A stretch of 64,000 bases of DNA from contig CP000781.1 in assembly GCA_000017645.1 (NCBI GenBank), forward strand, positions 2,074,001 through 2,138,000, in the 5' to 3' direction. Shown here in pieces: positions 1 to 8,003 of the stretch. Below the pieces are notes generated by a model. It was not told the origin of the DNA and did not search any database. It saw nothing but the letters and a program-made list of their open reading frames with translations. How positions within the stretch are numbered: the first letter of the stretch is position 1; the number at the start of each line of letters is the position of its first letter. This stretch comes from Xanthobacter autotrophicus Py2 (lineage in GTDB: Bacteria; Pseudomonadota; Alphaproteobacteria; Rhizobiales; Xanthobacteraceae). Position numbers and translations under genes: made by a program.

Positions 1-334
1 CCGCCTCCATGGCGGCAAGCTGGGCGTCGAAGGGCAGCACGACGGCGCCCTGCAGCCCGCTTTCGGCGATGTGGCGCAGCTTGCGCGCCTCGGGGGTCAG
101 GCGGAACGGCGCCGAAGCGGGATTGAAGAAGGTGCGCGGATGGGGCTCGAAGGTGACGGCAATGGCCGGCACGCCGGCCTCGGCGGCCATGGCGCGGGCG
201 GTGTCGAACACGGCCCGGTGGCCGCGATGCACCCCGTCGAAATTGCCGATGGCCACCACCGGCCGCGCCAGGGCGGGCGGAAGCTGTGCGTGGCCGCGCA
301 CCAGGAGGAAGTTGGAGGAGAGATCACCTGTCAT
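1..334 (-). CDS. ribF: Bifunctional riboflavin kinase/FAD synthetase, N-terminal part (cut by window edge)
   Basis: Converts riboflavin to FMN and then FAD in the cytoplasm. Only the first 111 codons of the gene lie in the window; the rest runs off the left edge. The translation carries the nucleotidyltransferase hallmark AIGNFDGVHRGH (an HxGH-type site) near residue 27 and later VTFEPHPRTFF, both typical of the RibF FAD-synthetase domain. The ATG at 334 is the first start before these motifs. It follows the HAD phosphatase gene on the same strand after 115 bp, a pairing often seen in Rhizobiales. The family call is firm; the C-terminal kinase domain cannot be seen. Confidence 0.93.
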   Translation of the reverse strand, partial: MTGDLSSNFLLVRGHAQLPPALARPVVAIGNFDGVHRGHRAVFDTARAMAAEAGVPAIAVTFEPHPRTFFNPASAPFRLTPEARKLRHIAESGLQGAVVLPFDAQLAAMEA

Positions 335-449
335 CGGCGGGCTGCGGCCTTGCCTTGTCTTTTCGTCACTCGGCGAAACCGGGCGGCACCCGGCGCGCCA
401 GCGGCGACGGTGATACGTGCTCTAGGCGCCGGGAGGCGTCAAGGGCGCC

Positions 450-1352
450 CTACCAAGCGAGGCGAGGCATGACGCCTCGCGGATGGGCATGGCCGGTGAA
501 CAGATCGGCGAGGCTTTCGGTGTCCGGGATGGCGCCGTCGACCGACTTCAGCTCCTGGGCATGGATGCCGCCGGAGATGAACAGGCTGTCGAAGCCGGCA
601 TCATTGGCCCCGGCGATGTCGGTGCGCAGGGCATCGCCGATGCCGAGCACGCGGGTGCGGTCGATGACGGCGCCACGGATCACCTCGGCATGGGCGAACG
701 CGGTGTCGTAGATGGGCCGGTGCGGCTTGCCACACCAGAAGGCCTTGCCGTCCAGCTCCTCATAGGCCTTGGCGATGGCGCCGGAGCAGAAGATGAGTTG
801 GTCGCCCCGCTCCACCACCAGGTCGGGATTGGCGCAGATCATCGGCAGGTCGCGGGCCTTCATGGCCTTGAGCGCGTCCGCGTAATCGTCCGGGGTTTCC
901 ACGTCGTCGTTGAACAGGCCGGTGACCACCACGAGGTCGGCATCGGCAAGGTCGGTCAGCGTGAGGCCGAGCCCGTCGAACAGGCTCAGGTCGCGCGCGG
1001 GGCCCAGGTGATAGGTGCGTGCGCCGCTGCGGGCGGCCAGCATCTCGCGGGTGACATCGCCGGAGGTGACGATGCCGTCATAGGCGGTGCGCGGCACGCC
1101 GAAGCCGTCCAGCATCTCCATGACGAAGCGGTTGGGCCGCGGCGCGTTGGAGACGAGAATCACGCTGGCCCCGCCGGCACGGGCGCGGGTCAGGGCGTCA
1201 TGGGCACTCTCGAAGGCGACGACGCCATTATGCAGCACGCCCCACACGTCACAGAGAATGAGATCGTACTGGCCCGCATAGGCGGACAGGCCGGACACCA
1301 TGGGCGGTGCGTGGGGGTGTGCCCTGTGCGTGCTGTCGGAGCGCTCGGCCAT
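450..1352 (-). CDS. TIGR01459-type HAD superfamily (class IIA) hydrolase
   Basis: Predicted cytoplasmic phosphatase of about 300 aa. The nucleophile motif is LCDVWGVLHNG, followed by VILVSNAPRP (motif II) and VLGIGDALRTDIAGANDAG (motif III/IV), the layout of NagD-like HAD-IIA enzymes. I chose the ATG at 1352 because homologues begin a short distance before the nucleophile motif; the open frame continues about 107 codons further upstream, but that part is low-complexity sequence reading through the intergenic repeat. The physiological substrate is not known to me. It lies between murD (241 bp upstream) and ribF on the same strand. Confidence 0.88.
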   Translation of the reverse strand: MAERSDSTHRAHPHAPPMVSGLSAYAGQYDLILCDVWGVLHNGVVAFESAHDALTRARAGGASVILVSNAPRPNRFVMEMLDGFGVPRTAYDGIVTSGDVTREMLAARSGARTYHLGPARDLSLFDGLGLTLTDLADADLVVVTGLFNDDVETPDDYADALKAMKARDLPMICANPDLVVERGDQLIFCSGAIAKAYEELDGKAFWCGKPHRPIYDTAFAHAEVIRGAVIDRTRVLGIGDALRTDIAGANDAGFDSLFISGGIHAQELKSVDGAIPDTESLADLFTGHAHPRGVMPRLAW

Positions 1353-1485
1353 AAGTCGTCTTTCTCGGGTCGTCTTTCTCTTGTGCGGCGCACAAGTGCC
1401 ACGACGAAAGGCGGACGACAAGGGCGGCGCGTGGGGAGTGTCTCGGGCAGGACACGGATCGCCGCTCGCGCCGGAAAGAGCGGCT

Positions 1486-1521
1486 GCCCTCTCCCGAGTG
1501 TGGAAGAGGGCAGGGCGGGGG
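1486..1521. repeat. Dispersed GC-rich hairpin element, copy 1
   Basis: Contains inverted arms GCCCTCT (1486-1492) and AGAGGGC (1505-1511) followed by a G-rich run. It belongs to the family CCCTCTCCCG...GGGTTGGGAGGGGG seen again near 12339, 23661, 28138-28240 and 62664. It sits between murD and the HAD gene and may act as a weak terminator or simply be a REP-like element. Confidence 0.55.
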
Positions 1522-1593
1522 CACGGCACGGGCGTAAGCGCGGCCGGCGAGACGCCGTGGCCTTTCGCCGGAAAGCCTCGCCTCAAACCCCGA

Positions 1594-3168
1594 TCAGGGA
1601 TGCCCCTTGCCGGGATGGCCGCCGCCATGGGGATTGCCCATGCCGTGGGGACGGCCGCCGCCGTGTCCGCCACCCATGCCGTGGGGCGCGCCGCCCGGAT
1701 GCCCGCCGGGGTGTCCCCCCGGATGCCCCCCCTTCGGCTGCTCCTTCTGGGCTGCCGGCGTGGTGGAGCGGGTGCGTGCCTCCACCCCCGGCACCTGTTT
1801 CACCAGTTCGCGGAAGGCGTCGCCCCGCACCTCGAAATTGGGGAACTGATCGAAGCTGGCGCAGGCTGGCGACAGCAGCACCACCGGATCCTTCAGCCCG
1901 GAGGCCTCGGCATCCCGCGCGGCGGCGGCCACCGCCTTGTCGAGGGTGCCGGCGATCTCGTGGGCGACGGTGCTGCCCAGGGTCGTGGCGAACTCTTCAG
2001 CCGCCTCGCCGATGAGGTAGGCCTTCGCCACGCGATCGAAGAACGGCGCGAGCGGGGCGATGCCGCCGGTCTTGGGCTTGCCGCCGGCGATCCAGAAGAT
2101 GCTGGTGAAGCTCGCCAGCGCCCGCTCGGCGGCGTCCGCGTTGGTGGCCTTGGAATCGTTGACGAACAGCACCGCGCCCTTGTTGCCCACCTCTTCCATG
2201 CGGTGGGCAAGGCCGGGGAAGCGCTTCATGGCGATGGTGATGATCTCGGGCGCGACCCCCACGCCGCGGCAGGCGGCAAAGGCGGCGGCGGCGTTCTGCG
2301 CATTGTGGGTGCCGCGCAGGGAGCCGATGCCGGCGAGCGGCAGGCGGAAGCGCTCGGCCCCGCCCTCGGACACCACCAGCGTCTCGCCGTCGAGCCAGAT
2401 GCCGTCCGGCAGCGCGCGCTTCACCGAGATGCGCACCACATGCTTGCCCGCCTCGACGGCCCGGTCCGCCATGGCGGCGGAGAAATCGTCGTCCACGCCC
2501 ACCACGGCGGTGCCGCCGCCCTCGACGCCGGCGACGAGCCGCTCCTTGACCGCCGCGTAATGCTCGATGGTGCCGTGGCGGTCGAGATGGTCGGGGGTGA
2601 TGTTCAGCATCACGCCCACGGAGGGGTCGAGGCTCGGGGCGAGGTCCACCTGGTAGGACGAGCACTCCACCACATGAACCCGGCCCGGCTTGGGCGGGGC
2701 GAGGGAGAGGATGGCGGTGCCGATATTGCCGCCCATCTGCACGTCGCGTCCGGCCACCCGCAGGATGTGGGTGATGAGCGCCGTGGTGGTGGACTTGCCG
2801 TTGGTGCCGGTGATGGCGATGAACGGCGAGCGCCGGGCGATGGCGTGCCGTTCCCGGCAGAACAGCTCGATGTCGCCGATCACCTCCGCGCCGGCGTCGC
2901 GCGCCAGCTTCACCGACCAGTGCGGCTCGGGATGGGTGAGCGGCACTCCGGGGGAGAGCACGAGCGCGGCCACGATGGTCCAGTCGATGGACCTTAAGTC
3001 CTGGACCAGGATGCCGGCCTCGCCGGCCTTGCGGCGGGAGGCCTCGGCATCGTCATAGGCGATCACATGGGCGCCGCCGGCCTTGAGCGCTTCGGCGGTG
3101 GCGAGCCCGGAGCCGCCGAGCCCGAAAAGGGCGACGGTCCGGTCCTTGAAGACGGTGACGGGGATCAT
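1594..3168 (-). CDS. murD: UDP-N-acetylmuramoylalanine--D-glutamate ligase with His/Gly/Pro-rich C-terminal tail
   Basis: Adds D-glutamate to UDP-MurNAc-L-Ala in cytoplasmic peptidoglycan precursor synthesis. The protein has the N-terminal nucleotide-binding fold ([17 protein letters not shown]), the Mur ligase P-loop TGTNGKSTT near residues 120-128, [12 protein letters not shown], and a normal end of the catalytic domain ([12 protein letters not shown] and [12 protein letters not shown]). The core is of normal length, but about 70 residues are added, ending in a 46-residue segment with nine histidines arranged as GGHP and PHGMG repeats. Start ATG at 3168 begins MIPVTVF as in rhizobial MurD; an in-frame ATG at 3207 would add 13 residues. 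murD is separated from mraY by a divergent gene and a terminator, so it probably has its own promoter. Confidence 0.95.
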   Translation of the reverse strand: MIPVTVFKDRTVALFGLGGSGLATAEALKAGGAHVIAYDDAEASRRKAGEAGILVQDLRSIDWTIVAALVLSPGVPLTHPEPHWSVKLARDAGAEVIGDIELFCRERHAIARRSPFIAITGTNGKSTTTALITHILRVAGRDVQMGGNIGTAILSLAPPKPGRVHVVECSSYQVDLAPSLDPSVGVMLNITPDHLDRHGTIEHYAAVKERLVAGVEGGGTAVVGVDDDFSAAMADRAVEAGKHVVRISVKRALPDGIWLDGETLVVSEGGAERFRLPLAGIGSLRGTHNAQNAAAAFAACRGVGVAPEIITIAMKRFPGLAHRMEEVGNKGAVLFVNDSKATNADAAERALASFTSIFWIAGGKPKTGGIAPLAPFFDRVAKAYLIGEAAEEFATTLGSTVAHEIAGTLDKAVAAAARDAEASGLKDPVVLLSPACASFDQFPNFEVRGDAFRELVKQVPGVEARTRSTTPAAQKEQPKGGHPGGHPGGHPGGAPHGMGGGHGGGRPHGMGNPHGGGHPGKGHP

Positions 3169-3453
3169 GGCTTTGCGAAAATTCCGGTGCGGCAATGGTC
3201 GTCTCATTTCCGTCTAGAGCAAGACGGGCAAAAGTGCGAATGCCTTTCGCAACCACAGAAGCCTTACGGGAAATCCCGTGGTTGACCGCCGACAACATTC
3301 GGAACATTGAATGTTGAACGAGGGGAGCCGGACCAGTTCGGGAGGATCTGCCCGAACGGCAAATCCGTATCTCTCATCATTAAGCGAGACCGTGCTGCCG
3401 GCCCGATGGCGATGCCATTGCGGCGGAACCGGCTCGGGGCAGAGGAGGTGAGC

Positions 3454-3672
3454 ATGGCCAATGTGGGTGGTTTGGATCGCGTGCTGCGGTTCGTCTTCGG
3501 AGTGGTGCTGATCCTGGTGCCGTTCGTCGCGCCCTCGATGCCGGCGCTGGCGGGGCTTGGCAACTGGGGCTGGCTCATCGGGGCCATGGGCGTGGTGATG
3601 CTGCTCACCGCCATCTTCCGCTTCTGCCCGGCCTATGTGCCGTTTGGGATCAGGACCTGCGAGCGGGAGTGA
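3454..3672 (+). CDS. Small DUF2892 (YgaP-type) two-TM membrane protein
   Basis: A 72-aa protein beginning MANVGGLDRVLRFVFG, the start typical of DUF2892 proteins, with two predicted membrane helices (about residues 11-30 and 36-56) and a C-terminal FCPAYVPFGIRTC segment containing two cysteines. A good ribosome-binding site (AGAGGAGGTGAGC) precedes the ATG at 3454. The family is mostly of unknown function; some members are fused to rhodanese domains and the cysteines hint at sulfur or redox chemistry, which is inference. It is the only plus-strand gene inside the dcw cluster and ends at a strong terminator. Confidence 0.85.
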   Translation: MANVGGLDRVLRFVFGVVLILVPFVAPSMPALAGLGNWGWLIGAMGVVMLLTAIFRFCPAYVPFGIRTCERE

Positions 3673-3694
3673 GGCTTTCAGGCCTCCAAGCATG

Positions 3695-3730
3695 AAAAGG
3701 CCCGGGGAGAGTATCCCGCGGGCCTTTTTT
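3695..3730. terminator. Bidirectional rho-independent terminator
   Basis: Stem arms AAGGCCC...GGGA and TCCC...GGGCCTT with a 5-nt loop and one bulge, followed by TTTTTT at 3725-3730 on the plus strand. On the minus strand the stem is followed by CCTTTTC. It lies between convergent DUF2892 and mraY and could stop both transcripts. Confidence 0.85.
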
Positions 3731-3749
3731 CGTCGGATTGAGCCGCCCC

Positions 3750-4835
3750 TCAGCGCAGCTTCAATGTCGCGAGGCCCGCCAGCGCCAGTACCACGGCGAC
3801 GATCCAGAAGCGGATTACCACCTGCGGCTCGGTCCAGCCGAGCTGCTCGAAATGATGGTGGATGGGCGCCATCTTGAACACCCGCTTGCCGGTGAGCTTG
3901 AACGACACCACCTGCACGATCACCGACACCGCCTCCAGCACGAACAGGCCGCCGATGACCGCCAGCACGATCTCGTGCTTGGTCGCCACCGCCACCGTGC
4001 CGAGCAGGCCGCCCAGGGCGAGCGAGCCGGTGTCGCCCATGAACACCTGGGCCGGCGGCGCGTTGAACCACAGGAAGCCGAGGCCCGCCCCCATCAGCGC
4101 CCCGCAGATCACCGCCAGCTCGCCGACGCCGGCCACATAGTGGATCTGCAGATAGTCGGCGAACACCACGTTGCCGGCGAGATAGGCGATGAAGCCGAAC
4201 GAGCCCGCCGCGATCATCACCGGCACGATGGCGAGGCCGTCGAGCCCGTCGGTGAGGTTCACCGCATTGCCCGCCGCCACGATGACGAACATGCCGAAGA
4301 TGGCGAAGAACATGCCGAGGTTGAGCAGCAGGTCCTTGAAGAAGGGGAAGGCCACCGAGGTGGACAGCCCCGGCTTGCCGACGCTCATGACGATGACCAC
4401 CGCGACCCCGGCGATCACCGCCTCGATGGCGAGGCGCGCCTTGCCGGACAGGCCATTGTGGGTTTGCTTGGTCACCTTCAGATAGTCGTCGTAGAAGCCG
4501 ATGAGGCCGAAGCCCAGCGTCACCCCCAGCACCACCCAGACATAGGGGTTGGAGAGGTTCGCCCACAGCAGGGTGGCGACCACGATGCCCGACAGGATCA
4601 TGAGCCCGCCCATGGTGGGCGTGCCCTTCTTGGTGAGCAGGTGCGACTGCGGCCCGTCGGTGCGGATGGGCTGGCCCTTGCCCTGCTTCAGGCGGAGCGT
4701 GGAGATCATGCCCGGCCCGAACAGGAACACGAACAACAGTGCCGTCACCACCGCCCCGCCGGTGCGAAAGGTGATGTAGCGGAACACGTTGAAGGCGGGG
4801 AACGACGCGTGGAATTCGGCAAGCCACTGGAGCAT
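3750..4835 (-). CDS. mraY: Phospho-N-acetylmuramoyl-pentapeptide transferase
   Basis: Integral membrane enzyme that moves phospho-MurNAc-pentapeptide onto undecaprenyl phosphate to make lipid I. The 361-aa translation has about ten hydrophobic segments, the substrate-loop motif GTPTMGG, the catalytic aspartate pair in [16 protein letters not shown] and [11 protein letters not shown], and the conserved C-terminal MAPIHHHFE, all diagnostic. Length matches the family. It begins 7 bp after murF, so the two are co-transcribed. It is the last gene of the mraZ-led run before the bidirectional terminator. Confidence 0.97.
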
Positions 4836-4842
4836 TGAAAAA

Positions 4843-6294
4843 TTATCCTTCGAGCAGCGCGTCCTCGCCGGCGCGGAAGCGCTCGGCGAGCTTCTTGACC
4901 AAGGGTCCCATGCGGCTGCCGTTGGATCCCTTCACCATGAGCGTGTCGCCGACGCGGATGGCGGCGGCCACCATGGGTTCGAGGTGGGTGGCGTGGATGG
5001 CATAGCCGCCCCGCCGTTCCGAGGGGAGCGCCTGCCACAGGGCATGCATCTGGGGTCCGCAGCAATAGACCTGATCGATCTTCGCCGCGACGATGGCCTC
5101 GGCGAGGCCGGCGTGGTGCGCCTCACCGTCCGGACCCAGTTCCAGCATGTCGCCCAGCACCGCGATGCGCCGGCCGCGCGGCCCCACCGGGGTGCGGCTG
5201 AGCACGTCGAGGGCGGCGCGCATGGAGGCGGGATTGGCGTTGTAGCTCTCGTCCAGCAGGGTGGCCTGGCCGCCCTTCAGCTGGAGCTGGAGCGGCACGC
5301 CGCGCCCCGGCGGCGGCTTGAGGTGCGACAGGGCGAGGGCGGCGAGCGCCATGTCGGCGCCGGCGAGCTTGGCGGCGGCGAGCACCGCCAGCATGTTCTG
5401 CACGATGTGGCGGCCGGGCATGCCCACCTTGAAGGTGACCGGCGTGCCCATCACGTCCGCCACCGCCACCGAGCAATAGGATTTCAGCGCGGCATCCTTC
5501 AGCCGCACGTCGGCGCCTTCGCCGGAGCCGAAGCTGACGATGCGGGAGATGCCGCGCGCGGCGGCCGCCGCCTTCAGGCGGTCGAACAGGGGATTGTCGA
5601 GGTTCAGCACCGCTGCCCCGCCCGGCTCCACCCCGTCGAAGATCTCCGCCTTGGCGTCGGCGATCTCCTCGATGGACGAGAACTGGGCGATGTGCACCGG
5701 CTCCACCGTGGTGACGATGGCCACATGCGGGCGCACCAGCCGCACCAAAGGCGTGATCTCGCCCGGATGATTCATGCCGATCTCGAACACGCCGTAGCGC
5801 GCCTCCCGCGGGAAGCGGGCCAGCGACAGGGGCACGCCCCAGTGATTGTTGTAGGAGGCGGCGGAGGCGTGGGTCTCCCCATCGGCGCCCAGCGCGATGC
5901 GCAGGGCCTCCTTGGTGGTGGTCTTGCCCACCGATCCGGTTACCGCCACGATCTGCGCCTTTGAGCGCGCGCGGGCGGCGCGGGCCACGTCGGTGAGGGC
6001 GGCGAGCACGTCGTCCACCACCAGCAGCGGCGCGTCGGCGGGGAAGCCATCGGCCCGATCACGGGCGACGACGCAGAGGGCCGCGCCGGCACCGAGCGCC
6101 TTCTCCACATAGGCGTGGCCGTCGCTGTTCTCGCCGGTGATGGCGAAGAAGGCGTCGCCGGGGACGAGCGTGCGGCTGTCGATGGAGATGCCGGTGACGT
6201 CGTGGGGCGCCCCGCGCACGGCGGCGCCCGTGGCCTCCACCATTTCGCCAACTGTGTGCAGGACCCGACCGCTCATGCCAGCGCTCATGTTCAT
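4843..6294 (-). CDS. murF: UDP-N-acetylmuramoyl-tripeptide--D-alanyl-D-alanine ligase
   Basis: Adds D-Ala-D-Ala to the UDP-MurNAc-tripeptide. Key features are [18 protein letters not shown] at the N-terminus, the P-loop [21 protein letters not shown], and the family signature [13 protein letters not shown], with [10 protein letters not shown] near the C-terminus. I chose the ATG at 6294 (protein starts [11 protein letters not shown], 483 aa) because AGGAGG lies 8 nt upstream; ATGs at 6288 and 6276 are alternatives. The open frame extends much further upstream, into murE, without coding character. It starts 67 bp after murE. Confidence 0.95.
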
Positions 6295-6361
6295 GCCGCT
6301 ACCTCCTGCGAAGCCCGCGCCCATCGTTCCGCTCCGCGCGACGATGGGATGATGCGTGCTC

Positions 6362-7846
6362 TTACCCCAAATTGAGAGACGGACTCCCGGAACCCGACTC
6401 AAGAGCGGCACGGACTTCCGCCGCGTCCGAGAACGGATATGTCCGGTCGCCGATGATTTGGCCGGTTTCGTGACCCTTGCCGGCAACAATGAGCGCATCC
6501 CCAGGCTGAAGCAGCGCCACGGCCGCCTTGATGGCCTCCGCCCGGTCGCCGATTTCCCTGGCGCCGTGGGCACCTTCCAGGATTTCGGCGCGGATGGCGG
6601 CGGGGTCCTCGCTGCGGGGATTGTCGTCGGTGACGATCACCACGTCCGCCTTGGAGGCGGCGATGGCGCCCATGAGGGGGCGCTTGCCCTTGTCCCGGTC
6701 GCCGCCGCAGCCGAACACCACCATGAGCCGCCCCGGCACCGCCGCGCGCAGGGTGTCGAGCACGGTGGCCAGCGCCTCGGGCTTGTGGGCGTAGTCCACG
6801 AACACGGGCCGGCGCGGATCGTCGCCGATGCGCTCCAGCCGGCCGGGCACGCCGGTCAGATATGCGAGGGCCTCCAGCGCCGCCGGCCGCTCCGCCCCGC
6901 AGGCAATGGCAAGGCCGGCGGCGAGCAAAGCGTTGTCGAGCTGGAAGCGGCCCACCAGCGGCACGATGGCATGACTGCCGTCGGCGAACATCACCTTCTG
7001 CCCGGTGCCGGACCCCGTGGTGCCGAAGATGTCGAGACCGGTTGCCTGCCCCTCGCCGATGGGCAGCAGCTTCAGGCCGCGCGTCTCAGCCCAGGCCAGC
7101 GCATTGGCAGCAAATGGCGCGCCGGTCACCGCCACGGCGGTGGCGTCATCCGGCATCACCTGGGTGAAGAGGCGGAGCTTGGCCCGGAAATAGGCGTCGA
7201 TGGTGGGGTGGTAGTCCAGATGGTCGCGGCCGAGATTGGTGAAGCCGCCGGCAGTGAAGTGCACACCGTCGAGCCGCTTCTGGTCCAGCCCGTGGGACGA
7301 GGCCTCCAGCGCCATGTGGGTGACACCCTCGCCGGCGAGGCGGTCGAGGGTGGCGTGCAGCTCCACCGGATCGGGGGTGGTGAGGCTGCCATAGGTGGAG
7401 CCGTCCGGCGCCACCAGGCCAATGGTGCCCAAATAAGCCGCCTTGTGGCCGAGCCGCTCCCAGATCTGCCGCAGGAAGAAGGCGACCGAGGTCTTGCCCG
7501 CCGTCCCGGTCACCGCCGCGATGGTGGCCGGCTGGCGCGGATAGAAGCGCGCCGCCGCCAGCGACAGGGAGTGCCGCACGTCGAGGGAGAAGGCAAGCGC
7601 CACATGGGGCGGCAGCACCGGCCGGGGCGCGGCGGGCTCCATCAGCACCGCCGAAGCGCCGCGCGCCACCGCATCGGCGATGAAGCGGCTGCCGTCCGCA
7701 TGGGTGCCGGGAATGGCGACGAAGAGGTCGCCGGGATTGATCCTGCGGCTGTCGGCGGAGAGGCCGAAGACGGGCTCGTCGCCCGCGCCGGCGGATAGGA
7801 TACGGGCGTGGCCGTCGAGGAGCTGTCCGAGGGAAAGGCTGGTCAT
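6362..7846 (-). CDS. murE: UDP-N-acetylmuramoyl-L-alanyl-D-glutamate--2,6-diaminopimelate ligase
   Basis: Adds the third stem-peptide residue. The 494-aa protein has SADSRRINPGDLFVAIPG, a P-loop AVTGTAGKTSVAFF (alanine where many MurE have asparagine), EASSHGLDQ, and DDNPRSEDP. The DNPR motif is the established marker of meso-diaminopimelate rather than lysine specificity, so a DAP-type wall is expected. AGAGG sits 6 nt before the ATG at 7846, which I prefer to an in-frame ATG at 7867. It follows ftsI after a 157-bp gap on the same strand. Confidence 0.96.
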   Translation of the reverse strand: MTSLSLGQLLDGHARILSAGAGDEPVFGLSADSRRINPGDLFVAIPGTHADGSRFIADAVARGASAVLMEPAAPRPVLPPHVALAFSLDVRHSLSLAAARFYPRQPATIAAVTGTAGKTSVAFFLRQIWERLGHKAAYLGTIGLVAPDGSTYGSLTTPDPVELHATLDRLAGEGVTHMALEASSHGLDQKRLDGVHFTAGGFTNLGRDHLDYHPTIDAYFRAKLRLFTQVMPDDATAVAVTGAPFAANALAWAETRGLKLLPIGEGQATGLDIFGTTGSGTGQKVMFADGSHAIVPLVGRFQLDNALLAAGLAIACGAERPAALEALAYLTGVPGRLERIGDDPRRPVFVDYAHKPEALATVLDTLRAAVPGRLMVVFGCGGDRDKGKRPLMGAIAASKADVVIVTDDNPRSEDPAAIRAEILEGAHGAREIGDRAEAIKAAVALLQPGDALIVAGKGHETGQIIGDRTYPFSDAAEVRAALESGSGSPSLNLG

Positions 7847-8003
7847 CGGACCTCTTTTGGCATCCACCCGCGCCGGTTGTCACCCTCGACCTGAGGTCGC
7901 GTCACGCGGGTGGTATCAATGTGCGGCCAAGGACGATTCCAAGAGCCGGGGCGCGTTTCTCACCGACCAAGGTCAAGCCCGCGCGGCGCTTGAGCGAGGG
8001 CTC

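Noticed and set aside
1353..1673. N-terminal extension of the HAD phosphatase by 107 codons
   Set aside because: The added residues are low-complexity Arg/Pro/Ala and cover the intergenic hairpin element; the ATG at 1352 fits the family.
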